This document shows positions 53,401 to 63,279 of a stretch of DNA of 64,000 nt, one piece after another. Numbering within the stretch: position 1 is the first letter of the stretch; every line of letters starts with the position of its first letter. The notes beneath the pieces are model-generated. The model was not told where the DNA came from and did no database searches. It was given only the letters and a program-made list of their open reading frames with translations. The stretch is from Agrypnia vestita (Eukaryota > Arthropoda > Insecta > Trichoptera > Phryganeidae), in NCBI GenBank assembly GCA_016648135.1, contig JADDOH010011231.1:58550-122549 (forward strand), written 5' to 3'. Made by a program: the position numbers and the translations under genes.

Positions 53401-54578
53401 CTGTTTTGGCATGTATCGGCCGATACATTAGAGAAGCATATACACGTATATGTTTAGTTCTTTTTGTAATAACCTTTTTAATTAAAAAAATTGTACAGAG
53501 ACTGAATCATGAAAAGCTGGCATAATTTTATCTTCATGTAACTGAAATTTATCTCAATTTAATGGTGAGATTTATTTCACTCCACGGACACGAAATATTC
53601 TGGTACGGTTCTCCGATTACACTCAAATAATGATGTTCACTCTTATAATATTGAACGAGTCCAACATAAATTTTGAAGATTCATTAATTTTAAATTACAG
53701 ATAATAATCCGATGAATGAAAATGGCAGATATTATATAATCTACAATTTTTATCGTAATTATTTAAATAGTGCAGATCTAACGAAATTAATTTTCTGTTC
53801 ACATCGGTTCTGGAAAAACTAGGCAGAGTATAAACATTTCACTGCAATAATGTTAATTCGAATTATGTAAACAATTTACCTATCAGATGCTTTACAGATA
53901 GGAAAATGAGTTGCTATTGTAAAACATGTCTATGTTAAAGCTAAATTTGGAACAATCGGTTAAATGATGTTTTATCTGTCATTGTCAAATTGACTTATCT
54001 ATGATTATGTCCTATTTGTGTTATCCTTTAATTGAAGGAGACCTTTAACTTTTTTTTTTGTATTTCATCTTATCAAGCAATTGTGTTTCCCTGTTGGATG
54101 ACCGAATTAAATAAAATAAATAAATAAATAAATAAGCATCAGATATTTTTTTCTGATTCACTTATCAGTTTTAAGAAATCTTTTTCAGATAGTAGCAAAA
54201 GTCTTCAATTAATGTAATAATCAGATTTACATTTATCTTTTGTCTTTATTCCTTGAGTTTGTTTTGAATTGTTGTCAATTTATTACATAGTTATACTTGT
54301 TGTATTCTATATCTATCATTTAATTATGTAATTAGTAATTATCGGTATTGTATTAATGATTCTTTTTGCTACTTGAGTTTGAAATTTAATTTGCATTATT
54401 ATTTTTAATTTTATCATTTTAGCTATTTAAAAAATCGATTTGTGTATTATTTTTTTGTACCGTAAAAGAAATTAAATAAATATTATTATTGCAATATGTC
54501 TCGCCTAGCATGCAGAATGTCATCTGAATTTGTAGAGTAATTACCTTTATAGATTTATTTAATGATTATTACCTACCA
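53401..54578. other. A/T-rich stretch with LINE-type tails
   Basis: CCCTGTTGGATGACCGAATT followed by (AAAT)n at about 54085-54135 resembles the terminus CTTCCTGTTGGACGACC plus A-rich tail of the LINE at 61820-62650. It probably marks a 5'-truncated insertion. A second AAATTAAATAAATATTATTA tail occurs at 54470-54490. No coding remnant is seen. Confidence 0.45.
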
Positions 54579-54900
54579 TTTTTACTCCTTATTTTTTAAC
54601 TCGTAGCGTCTGCTTGTCGGCTTGTCTATTTGTCTGCCGAAAAAACTTTTGATCGATTTTTAACCATTTTTCCGTGATTCAATCGAGCTGAAATATTTCA
54701 GGTAGACTCGTGGAGACGATAAAAGTGATCTAACAAATTTTCGTATAAAAAATGTAATAATTATAGTATAATTTTGTTTTTTTCGAAATTTCAACGATTT
54801 ACGTATTGTTTAATTTTTGAGCCCGACGTATAGTAGCAGTAGTAGAAAGCTGTTTCAATGAGAATGGGGAGTATTATAAAAACTTGGTATTTTGGGTTAG
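54579..54900 (-). mobile_element. TIR element family E, copy 3 (inverted)
   Basis: The plus strand begins TTTTTACTCCTTATTTTTTA ACTCGTAGCGTCTGCTTG and ends GAATGGGGAGTATTATAAAA ACTTGG, the reverse of copies 1 and 2. Shared middle blocks are TTCAATCGAGCTGAAATATT TCAGG and GACTCGTGGAGACGAT. TIR positions carry a base change or deletion on each side. Confidence 0.68.
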
Positions 54901-55325
54901 TTTTTTAATTACCGACTTTTTGTATTCGTAAAATACACGACAGTAAATGTCACAAAATTCTCACAATTTTTCATTAGAAATTCCGTATGTAAGTTGAATT
55001 GGTGGTCTCCGGAGGCCTTCACCCCTAGACCATTTATTCACCACCAGAGTTTCTTACCGCTGCACGGTGGCTGGACCAAGCAGCAGTGTGACGTGTAAAT
55101 GTATGTTTTATTAGATGTAGGCAATTTAGGAAATCTAACCAGGCAAATTTATGTAAAATACAAATGTAGTGTTTGTCCAAATAGTTTTGTGTAGTGTAAC
55201 TTTCTTTGTGCTTAGCCCTTAGAGTATATGGTGTTAAAGTACAAGTTGTAACATATTAGGGGTATTTTTTAGGGGTATTACACTTTAAAATGAAATAAAA
55301 CATTAATTTAAATTAAAGAGCTTTG
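54901..55325. other. Gene-free stretch
   Basis: No gene or shared repeat. A balanced patch at 55000-55085 (GGTGGTCTCCGGAGGCCTTC ACCCC, CCGCTGCACGGTGGCTGG) is not recognised. Confidence 0.35.
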
Positions 55326-55485
55326 TACGGACGCAAACTGTCAAAGAGAACCGATGAAGATACAGTGGTAACGAAACCCGTAGACGTAGAGTTACTAGTT
55401 AAGTGGTTAATACAAAGTTGATTAATTAAAATTAATAATTATGTCCAACCACAAGGTTAACGATTTAAACATAAAAAATGTAAAA
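55326..55485 (+). repeat. GATGAAGATACAGTGG repeat, copy 2
   Basis: ACCGATGAAGATACAGTGGT AACGAAACCCGTAGACGTAG, ACTAGTTAAGTGGTTAATAC and ATTATGTCCAACCACAAGGT match 20142-20275 in order and strand. The copy here is about 25 bp longer through an AATTAATTAAAATTAATAAT insertion. The stem pairing is weakened (GTATC changed to GTAAC). Confidence 0.65.
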
Positions 55486-55744
55486 TAAAACACATGAAAA
55501 TCGCCATAACAGCTATCGTATAGCCCTTATTGGACAGATAATCTTAATATATAACAATTTTTACAGCTATAGCCAATTCGATATCTGACAACTGATTTGT
55601 GCTCAGTTTAGTTTCTTAATACTCAATAATTAGAATTACGCCAGAATTACGTTACAAATTTCACAAATTTATTTCTAAAATTGCGATGTCGCAATCATAT
55701 TTAAAGACTTATGACATAAAATCATCTTTCCCGTAAAGCCAATG

Positions 55745-55845
55745 CCGTGGTTATTACCACGGTTTTTATGTTCATTTCATTTTTAATATATAAGATTATT
55801 TATTAAGATATTTCATTTTTAATATATAAGATTATTTATTAAGAT
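55745..55845. repeat. Hairpin and 36-bp tandem duplication
   Basis: CCGTGGT-TATT-ACCACGG at 55745-55762 is a perfect 7-bp hairpin. It is followed by ATTTCATTTTTAATATATAA repeated with a 36-bp period (55774 and 55810). The second feature is A/T-rich and may be replication slippage. The hairpin resembles a factor-independent terminator in form, but that has no meaning in this eukaryotic context. Confidence 0.7.
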
Positions 55846-55864
55846 TATCTGTAAGATGTTGCTC

Positions 55865-56215
55865 TATAGATGTATACTTATAGAATCCTGGGTGGATATC
55901 GTTACGAATGTTGAAAACGGCGTATAGAAAAAGGTCGAGAACTGCTGCGGACCATTAACATAGGAAAGATTGAGTATCAATTATGGAATGTAACAGTATA
56001 GTATTAATCAACTCATCACCCAGAGTAAAATAAGATGAAATAAAAGAATCATGAGAAGATGGCGCATCACATGCTGCGTAATTTGAGGAACTGATTCAAA
56101 CGTTACTTGACTGAGTTGTTCAGTGGGGCGGTGAATAGTCAGGATCGTCAATATGGACCCCGATCTTAGATGGGAATTTAGAATTTGAGGTGGCATTACA
56201 GGAAGAAGAAGCCGT
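55865..56215 (+). pseudogene. Non-LTR retrotransposon C-terminal remnant
   Basis: SWVDIVTNVENG (about 55888), then RRIEKGRELLRTINIGKIEY (about 55920-55980), and MLRNLRN-stop-FKRYLTELF SGAVN (about 56070-56140) fall in the order of the insect LINE C-terminus (RISWVDRVTNEEVL...GRELLRTIKxRKIEYLGH...SWLKNLRxWFxxxxxELFRxAV). At least two frameshifts and three stops intervene. The minus-strand frame 56196-56008 is its shadow. Confidence 0.68.
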
Positions 56216-56984
56216 TTATTAATGATATCCCGTTAAAATAATTGATGATTCTAGATGAAGGAGAGAAATAGCTTAGATTGCTGTTATGGGTCTTAATTAA
56301 TAATTTAAAAATAAATAAATAATAAATTGAATGAACAAGTTTCGGATTTTCCTGACATTTGCCTATCGCAGTTTTATTTCCATAAAAATGACGTATTTGA
56401 GAGCATATTTTAGTTTCATGTTCAATAGTTTAAGAAACTATTCAAGAAATGTATAAAAATACTAATACTTTTCACTATAGTTAGACCGCATTCAAAAGAA
56501 TGTGTGCAAAAAATATGTGTGTTGTTACGACGCAAAAAATGAACACAAAATAAGTTTTACTAGTAAGTAGTAAACCCTTTTAAACAAAAATATTTTTGTA
56601 TCTAGAATATCTTATTGGGGCTTGTAATACGGGCTTACCAGGAAACTTTCCCCTGCTTTCTTCTTATCGGACAAAGCTAGGAAATGGTCTTTTGATTGTG
56701 GTCGACCTATACTAACCAACTTAACCTAACCAGATGGACTATTAAAATCAAGAGTATATAGATATTGAATCATCTATATAAGAACAAAAACAGAGTAAAC
56801 TGAGTCAATAGACAGTGGTGGGATCAGTTGTTATCAAGAATAAAAAATTACATGTATTATTAACACTAGACTACACAAGTCATAATTTTTTCCCAATCTT
56901 AAATGGCTTTCATAGAGAAATATAAATCTTGCATGTAAAATTTTCGAGTAAATATCCCTACGGTTATCAAATATTTCAAGTAAG
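56216..56984. other. A/T-rich stretch without recognised features
   Basis: No gene. AACCAACTTAACCTAACC at 56715 has only two telomere-like AACCT units and is not annotated separately. Confidence 0.4.
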
Positions 56985-57070
56985 AATTTTCTGGGATATT
57001 TTTCCGTGTGTATAAGACATTTTTGGGCGAGGTTTTGGATCCCGTTGCAGGATACATCATTAGGGCTATT
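56985..57070 (-). repeat. GGGATCC-type SINE body, minus strand
   Basis: The minus strand reads AGCCCTAATGATGTATCCTG, CAACGGGATCCAAAACCTCG and, farther on, AAATATCCCAGAAAATTC, the same series as 14691-14780. It abuts SINE-A copy 4, which is on the other strand. Confidence 0.55.
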
Positions 57071-57087
57071 ATGAAAAAAATATTATT

Positions 57088-57248
57088 CTTCTAGTGGCTA
57101 AGGCGCTTTCCTAATGATATTGTGGTCGGGGTTTAAGCCTCGTCAAGTCAATTAGACTTATTTTCATAGCGCAGACGATAAATTAATTATTAAAATAGTA
57201 GAAATATTAATGTAACACGTTTTCCGTGTACACATCTCTATTTAAAAG
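57088..57248 (+). mobile_element. SINE-A copy 4
   Basis: The head CTAGTGGCTAAGGCGCTTTC (A-box region) and GGTCGGGGTTTAAGCCTCGT (B-box) is followed by the family tail: TTTTCATAGCGCAGACGATA, TAAAATAGTAGAAATATTAA TGTAACACG and ACATCTCTATTTAAAAG. The head is more diverged than the tail relative to copies 1 and 2. Confidence 0.72.
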
Positions 57249-57289
57249 AAACCTCAACAAAACAACAGATAATTTCACAGAATCTAAAA

Positions 57290-57789
57290 AATAATATTTT
57301 CGCTCTCAAAACGGCAAAGCTGGGAGTCCGAACCAAAAAGACAACAGGGCATTTGGCAATTACAACTTTCATTCACAATCTGTTCTGGAATCGTAAAAAT
57401 TCCCCGTGGGCCACGAAATTGAGGGGAATAATAGGGGAGGACAACCAGCACTGGAGTCGACCAGGTGTGTGGGCGAGCCGACGCTCGCGGACCAAAGTTG
57501 CCGCTAATGTAGCGAGCGCAATAAAATGTGTACTTCTGGACAAAAGTGAGCGAAAAGACAAAAGGGGGGAGAAACAGGTGTTGGGGAAAAGATTTAACCA
57601 ACACTGTTACACGGTTGGACAACAGCTGCGTCCTAATGTGTTTCCGATACTGAAACCGGTAAATTAAAGGTGTAACTAACGTATGAAAGTAATCGGAGAA
57701 GAATAAAGTCTACTTAATTGATGTAATCTCAGTGATGTCGGTAAACGATATACAATTTATCAGAAAAACATGTAGTGTGAAAAAATTAC
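57290..57789. other. GC-balanced island, no recognised gene
   Basis: Bases 57300-57660 hold overlapping frames on both strands (57622-57284 minus, 57353-57667 plus), as GC-richer DNA with few TAA/TAG codons does. GTGGGCGAGCCGACGCTCGC and GTGAGCGAAAAGACAAAAGG GGGG are among the features. No repeat is shared elsewhere. It could be an exon or regulatory island, but I see no family motif. Confidence 0.3.
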
Positions 57790-57890
57790 AGCCCTCATTG
57801 TCCAGTGGGCATGATATTGGCTTTTCAAACCGGAGGTTGCAGGTACAATTCCCGGTGAGGTCAAGCTTGGGTAGCGTAAGAAATAAAAAA
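57790..57890 (+). mobile_element. SINE-B copy 3 (short tail)
   Basis: CCCTCATTGTCCAGTGGGCA (A-box region) and GCAGGTACAATTCCCGGTGA GGTCA (B-box) resemble copies 1 and 2. The tail is shortened to AAGCTTGGGTAGCGTAAG plus an A-rich run. The CTTTTCAAACCGGAGGTTGC segment stands in the anticodon-to-T-arm position. Confidence 0.62.
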
Positions 57891-58215
57891 ATATACATAT
57901 AAACGCAATTTATGATTTTTATTAATTTAATATTTATCTGTAATGCAAATAAAACATGTTTTAGGGGTGGAGTGATTGCTCCTTAATTTCCGTAGAGTAC
58001 TATTGGACCACTGCGTTCGTCGAATGATCGTCTTGACGTGGCCTACCTATTGCCATTTCAATTTCTCAGTGTATTAAATTACTTCAAATACCCACGTTTG
58101 TTTCTAACCTATCTCTTAATGTAATGGCCAACATATATTCCTTCATCAATAAATGCAAAATGATTCTGCATTTGATTATATGTAAAACGATTAATAATCA
58201 ATTTTTTATTTTATA

Positions 58216-58290
58216 TCCTGATGAAGGGACCATTGTCCCTGAAACATGTTGATATCTCCACAAATTATTGATTTATAAAGAGTTTATTTA
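58216..58290 (+). repeat. TGATGA-stem-loop-GAAAC motif element (single arm)
   Basis: CCTGATGA is followed by the perfect stem AGGGAC/GTCCCT (loop CATT), then GAAACATGTTGATAT. The downstream end is shared with inverted pair P2 at 37250-37345, so this is a single arm of the same subfamily. Confidence 0.58.
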
Positions 58291-58898
58291 ATGTTATTAC
58301 CGAGAAATAAATAAAACTAATTTTTAAAAAAATATCATAAAATTTATTTTTTTGTCCTTCCCAAAAATCAACTTAAATATAAATTTATGTAAAATACCTT
58401 CAAGAGTCATTACCTATAATAATAAAATTGTAAAATATCGTCTTAATACCTGAAAGATTTTTATACAAAGCCAGACAAAAAATGTATTTTATTAAAAAAT
58501 CGATAGTATAATTTTTTTTTAAAGAATAGTAAAGCGAAATATTTTTAGAAAAATATTCAATAAGTGCGAAAATTGGACGGATCCAGTGAGATAAAACGGA
58601 AACAGAAATAACCACGTATGAAAAGGAATGATGAAATACGACACGGAATTGAAAAGAACAAGAGATTTGACATTTAGCACTCATCTTCCATTTTAGATTC
58701 TCCCATCTACTTCCGTAAGGGGTGCGAAGAAAATTGTTTCCCGAAAAATAAAGGTACGAAGCCTACACGAAATGTTAAAGGAATTTTGCTTTTCAGGACT
58801 AGGGGTGGGTTGAGAGAGGGACTTTCAGATTTCAGAACGTCAGCTATTACGTTAGCATGTTTAAATAAAAATATTTTTACTATACATTTATTTATTTA
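58291..58898. other. Gene-free stretch
   Basis: A/T-rich. Minus frame 58684-58400 has no motif. Confidence 0.35.
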
Positions 58899-59047
58899 AC
58901 ATATTATAGATGTCTCATAAAAACGAAGCTGTATTTTTATATGGGAAAGTAGGTATACAAGTCATTTTCGTGTTCATAGGGCTTACGACCTATCGTGCGG
59001 CTGGCTTAAGTGATCACTTTACACAGTGTAACGTTAACCAATTCCAC
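58899..59047 (+). repeat. Dispersed repeat family J, copy 4
   Basis: CATATTATAGATGTCTCATA, AAAACGAAGCTGTATTTTTA TATG, AGGGCTTACGACC, GGCTGGCTTAAGTGATCACT, TTACACAGTGTAACG and TTAACCAATTCCACA match copies 1-3 in order. It is preceded by TTTATTTATTTAAC, a reverse LINE-like tail. Confidence 0.72.
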
Positions 59048-59709
59048 ATTTGATAAACTACTACATTTATAAAAATTTTGTAAGTTGTAATATGTTTAAC
59101 TTGCACACTTTTTTTCGTATGAGAGTTGTATTTTTATCACCGCCACCTTATAATAATATATCTTGATTAATAGTTTCGCTCTGGAAAAAAATAAAATCCG
59201 GTTTCGCATTCTTGAAATTTTTGGACATATTCAAACTATTCTGAATATATAAAAACCGGTCTAAAAATGAGTTTAAAAAATTAAATAATTTCTGGCGAAT
59301 ATAAAAAAGTAATAAATCTGTGATTTATTTCCAGTTTAATTTGCCTCCCACGGCTTGGTTTTTTAAAAATTATACCACGAATACCTTGTACCAGTAATGA
59401 TTTGATTAGAACTACACTACTAAAAACATAGTCTAAGGTATAAGAATAATTTTGATTTTATAAATGGGTAAACTATTGGCCTTGTGCTTATTGTCAGAAG
59501 AAGAATTAAATAAAATGAGAGGTTTTGAGGTTAAAAAATGAAAAATAAGTACGAATAAAAATCTAAATCTGGTACATGGTTTCCTTCAACCTTGGTCTTC
59601 TACACTGTCACAGACTCCCTCTCGAATGTCAATTTCAGTCCATTTCTTTTCATACAATATGCGCTTATCAAACACACTTCGAGGATGATTGGTCGATCTT
59701 TGCCGATTT
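59048..59709. other. Gene-free stretch
   Basis: AATTTGCCTCCCACGGCTTG near 59338 recalls the motif at 12940 and 32283 in retroelement-like leaders. Nothing else is recognised. Confidence 0.35.
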
Positions 59710-59760
59710 TACGCGACGGAAAAGACGGAAAAGACGGAAAAGACGGAAAAGACGGAAAAA
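59710..59760 (+). repeat. 10-bp tandem repeat (GACGGAAAAG)n
   Basis: GACGGAAAAG repeats about four and a half times and ends in GACGGAAAAACGGCGG. The open frames through it translate to RKR-type or GKD-type repeats in different frames, which shows they are products of the repeat and not genes. Confidence 0.9.
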
Positions 59761-60883
59761 CGGCGGCGAAAGATACGCGCAGTGTGGCGCCGGCCTAAAT
59801 CATTTTTTGTGAGGCTGTGTTGTGTGTAGAGCAAGCACAGTAATTCGTTCAATCTTAGCTTGTGATGCCCAGTGACGATTTTTCACGTCTTTCTTGGTTT
59901 TGGGGAATACAAAAGAGTCAGAGGAGTCGAATCGGATAAACAGGGCAGGATCCAACTTATTTTGGTTTTGGCGAAAAAGTTTTTTTACAATAATCATTCA
60001 TGGACAGATAAAACCATGAAATAAAATGAAAAAGGTATAAAAATTATACCAGTACAATAGTTAGTAAAATAATTTCTAGGAGTAACAACAGAAGGTCCTG
60101 AATATATGTTTAATGAACAGATATAAACTCAAGACGATACTTTTTGTCTGGTAATAAATAATATATTTTTTTCTATAACACCGATATGGGTCAAATTACA
60201 ATAATATTTGTCATGATAAATCTGTAATATTGTTAAAATGTACTCTCATTTTTAATAAACTTTTTTATTATTGTAAATTGATACCATATTAACCATTATC
60301 ACAAAATAAAATAAAATATAGAAATTACAGAAAATTTCTACGTCTCACAGACAAAAATATATTGTTTTCCTAAAGACAGGTCTGATCCACAATAAACATC
60401 ATAATGAATAAAATCGTTAATAATAATTTAAATTTATAGATGATTTTCATGGCCACTGACTATAAAATTATACAGAGCTAAATATAACCCCTTTTCAGGG
60501 CAAGGGACTGTAATACAGCGATTTATGTGCCCCTCTTGCATATATTTAAGACACTTCAATAATAAAGTATTTTTTATCTTCTACTAACCATAACATATTG
60601 TTTACAACATTTCTTATATTTTTTTAATATTTCATTCCAAACCCAGTCTCTTTAAGTAAAAATGCATTTTTAAATAAAGCGACTTATAAATAAGACAGAA
60701 ATTATTTTCATAATTATTTTAAAATTTAATAGTTCGTCATAATTTTTAAACCAGCCGTGGAATCACAATTCATACGGTGATATTTATATTAGTTTATGTC
60801 CATAATAGCTGTAACACGTCAAAAATAACGGAACATTGGTTCGCGTCTTTGCTAAGCCCTAGTATATTTTAAACGCATCTTTT
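59761..60883. other. Gene-free stretch
   Basis: A/T-rich beyond 59960. No shared repeat and no long frame. Confidence 0.4.
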
Positions 60884-60970
60884 TGGTGGTCTAGGTAGAG
60901 GCGGCCGAAGCAACATGAGTTATTCGGCCGGTTCGGGTTTGGTGGCCCGGCGTTCGAGCCCCATCTCTAG
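60884..60970 (+). mobile_element. Possible tRNA-like SINE head
   Basis: GGTGGTCTAGGTAGAGGCGG (A-box-like) and CCGGCGTTCGAGCCCCATCT (B-box-like, about 60948-60967) are about 45 bp apart, as in tRNA-derived SINEs. The following 61005-61050 is a minus-strand family-L core. The inner palindrome GCCGAAGCAACATGAGTTAT TCGGC is unusual for a tRNA. Rated as a candidate. Confidence 0.4.
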
Positions 60971-61156
60971 CCGTGAATTCGAGCAAAATTAGGGTCGTTG
61001 TATGAAGTACGAGGACAGACAAACGAACGGACAGACAACGAAAATATTATGTTTGATATTTTGTGGACCGCGATATTTGAAAATCGCGTAATAAAATAAA
61101 TAGGATAAAAAAATGAATTTTATTATTTATTTTAATCTACTATATTCATTAATTAC

Positions 61157-61200
61157 ACCTACATGTTTCGGAAAAAACCATTTCATCGTCAGGGTGTTGT
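61157..61200 (-). repeat. GATGAAA...CCGAAAC motif (weak)
   Basis: The minus strand reads CCCTGACGATGAAATGG...TTCCGAAACATGTAGG. Pairing between the two halves is only GAAA/TTTC. It is a candidate member of the hairpin motif family. Confidence 0.35.
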
Positions 61201-61819
61201 ATAAATGTCAAAATATCAAAATGAATGTCTTTTATTTTTTGGTTTTCTAAATTATTTAAAAAATTATTTTTAAATATTATTGCTGAAGTTCTTGATTACA
61301 CAATATGATTGGAATTTTTTTATAATTGACTAGTAGTTAGGTTAAATTTATTGTTAATAATATTTTGTTCACTTTTACAATTTATAGTGATTCTATATTA
61401 TTCAATTTCAGACCAAAATTATTTAAAGTCCTAAATTTTTATCAAAACCATTTTTTGAACGTTTTCTAATAAATGATTCGCAAATACAGAAAACTCATGA
61501 TTATTCAGACATCTCAAATGCTTAATGAGCATTTTACATTGAAATAAAAAATAAATTAATAGTATTACTTCAAATATCAATTTTTAGATATTTCAGCGAG
61601 GGATTCTTAGATTTAATGTATCTCGTAAATATTCTACACTGTAGTTGTTCCAACAAACGAAGATGCCAGATGTTTTGGGAACTTAGCGGTCATTATTATA
61701 AAAGACTCGAGAGCGCCCGGAGTTGGACAGCCTAAAGTAAAGGCTCAAAGCAAACTTGGACTTCGTTAGAGAATTACAAAGGAGAGGGAAGAACCCTGCT
61801 GCTAATTGTAGTAATAAAT
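61201..61819. other. Gene-free stretch
   Basis: A/T-rich up to 61640. A balanced patch at 61660-61800 (CGAGAGCGCCCGGAGTTGGA CAGCC) adjoins the LINE 3' end and is not recognised. Confidence 0.35.
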
Positions 61820-62650
61820 AATTATTAATTTATTTTTTTGGTCGTCCAACAGGAAGACATAAATGCATGACAAGAAAATAATATAGAGAAATTAGTTACA
61901 TGTCTCCCACAATTATAGGACAACACATTTTTTTAAAATTAAATATTTATTGAAAATAAAATAGTTTTATACATGTTACAGTAAATATTACATTTTTTTA
62001 ATACGTGTTTAACTGTCCCCAGAAAAGTTATACTTGTATTTGGGACAAGAATACATGATACATAAGAGCATAAATAAATAAGTATGTTTAAGTCAATAAA
62101 TGAACAGTGTAGATAAATACAAACATCATAATATAAAAATTAGTGACTTAAGTATACTAATTATTATCGGAGTACAGTTATTTTTTAAAATTCTAACCAT
62201 TTTTTGTTTTAATTATGTATACTCTATTTATTTTATGTTTCTTGAATTTTATATAGTGTTCTTCAGTTCTGATATTCATTAGTAAGTTACTGAAATATTT
62301 GACATCTAGATAAGTGAAATGGTGTTTTGTTGTATTGTTTAAACGTCCTATTATTTGCCCTCTTTGGCAATAAATATGAGTATTATGAGTTTGTGGTGTA
62401 GGTATGTATATTTTGTTGAATGAATGTTTCATTATGTATTTGTAAAATTAAAGTGTTTTTGTATAGTCTGTCCAATGTTGGAACATTTACAAAATAGGTC
62501 TGTAGGGAAGATTCTTGGTTCTTTTAATATTACGTCGATAATTAATTTTTGAGTTATTTTAAGAGTCTGTAAGCTGCTTTTATAAGAGCCCCTCCCAAAC
62601 CTATTATTCCATATTGTAATAAAGATTGTACAAAAGCATATTACAAGGCA
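61820..62650 (-). pseudogene. Non-LTR retrotransposon 3' part with intact tail
   Basis: The minus strand from about 62640 reads YAFVQSLLQYGIIGLGGALI, then (after a frameshift) ITQKLIIDVILKEPRIFPTD and LFCKC. Frame 62432-62193 follows: CQRGQIIGRLNNTTKHHFTY and LDVKYFSNLLMNIRT. These are successive blocks of a jockey/CR1-like ORF2 C-terminus. About 310 bp later the 3' end CTTCCTGTTGGACGACC plus an A-rich tail (61870-61815) is reached. It is truncated at the 5' side and contains frameshifts. Confidence 0.75.
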
Positions 62651-63279
62651 ATGATAATTTTACAGACTTTTTTTAATTTAAAATTAACATAAAAAATAAT
62701 TAAACAGGCATAGATAAAACACAGTGATAATAAGGAGGAAAAATTAACGTTAACAGTAATAACTAGTAATGCGTATAATGTATAAACTTAATGCACATTG
62801 TCAGGGAGGGTGACGAGATTCCAGTATTTACCTGAGCATACGTATATACTAAGCGTATATAATTGTAATAAAAGTGTTTATAAATTTATCTGTGAATATA
62901 ATGTTTTTCTGCTCTCTTTACAATCTACATCCTTTGACCGACTGTAAACAAATTTTGCACAATTATTCTGTAGGACCCTATGCAAATTTTTCTCATTTCA
63001 ATTATTCTCCTTGTCGCGGTCACTCCATCCTTTCCTCCGATATGAATGCCTTTCATTCCAAATCAAATAAAATGTTACTCATTCCAAATTTTGCATAGTT
63101 ACTTTTTAGGATCCTACTAAAAATAAGAAATACCCCCTTCCCCTCCACTGAATGCTCTTATTTCAAAATTTTGCAATATTAATCTTTCTGATCCTGATTA
63201 ATGAAATCACAGAAAAGGAAAAGGTGGCGTAATGGACTGGATTCAATACTGTCTCGCTGAGGTCATATTGAGAGCATTA
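62651..63279. other. Gene-free stretch
   Basis: The plus frame 62874-63098 has no recognised motif. GGTGGCGTAATGGACTGG at about 63223 has an A-box look, but no B-box follows. TTCCAAAT/TTTGCATAG phrases are repeated near 63054 and 63088. Confidence 0.35.

Noticed and set aside
57284..57667. Overlapping frames on both strands in the GC-balanced island
   Set aside because: Open because of base composition; no motif. Retained only as a possible island, not as a gene.
59576..59812. Frame with RKRRKRRK repeats, a basic or nuclear-localisation-like protein
   Set aside because: A translation of the 10-bp tandem repeat; another frame gives GKDGKDGK equally well.
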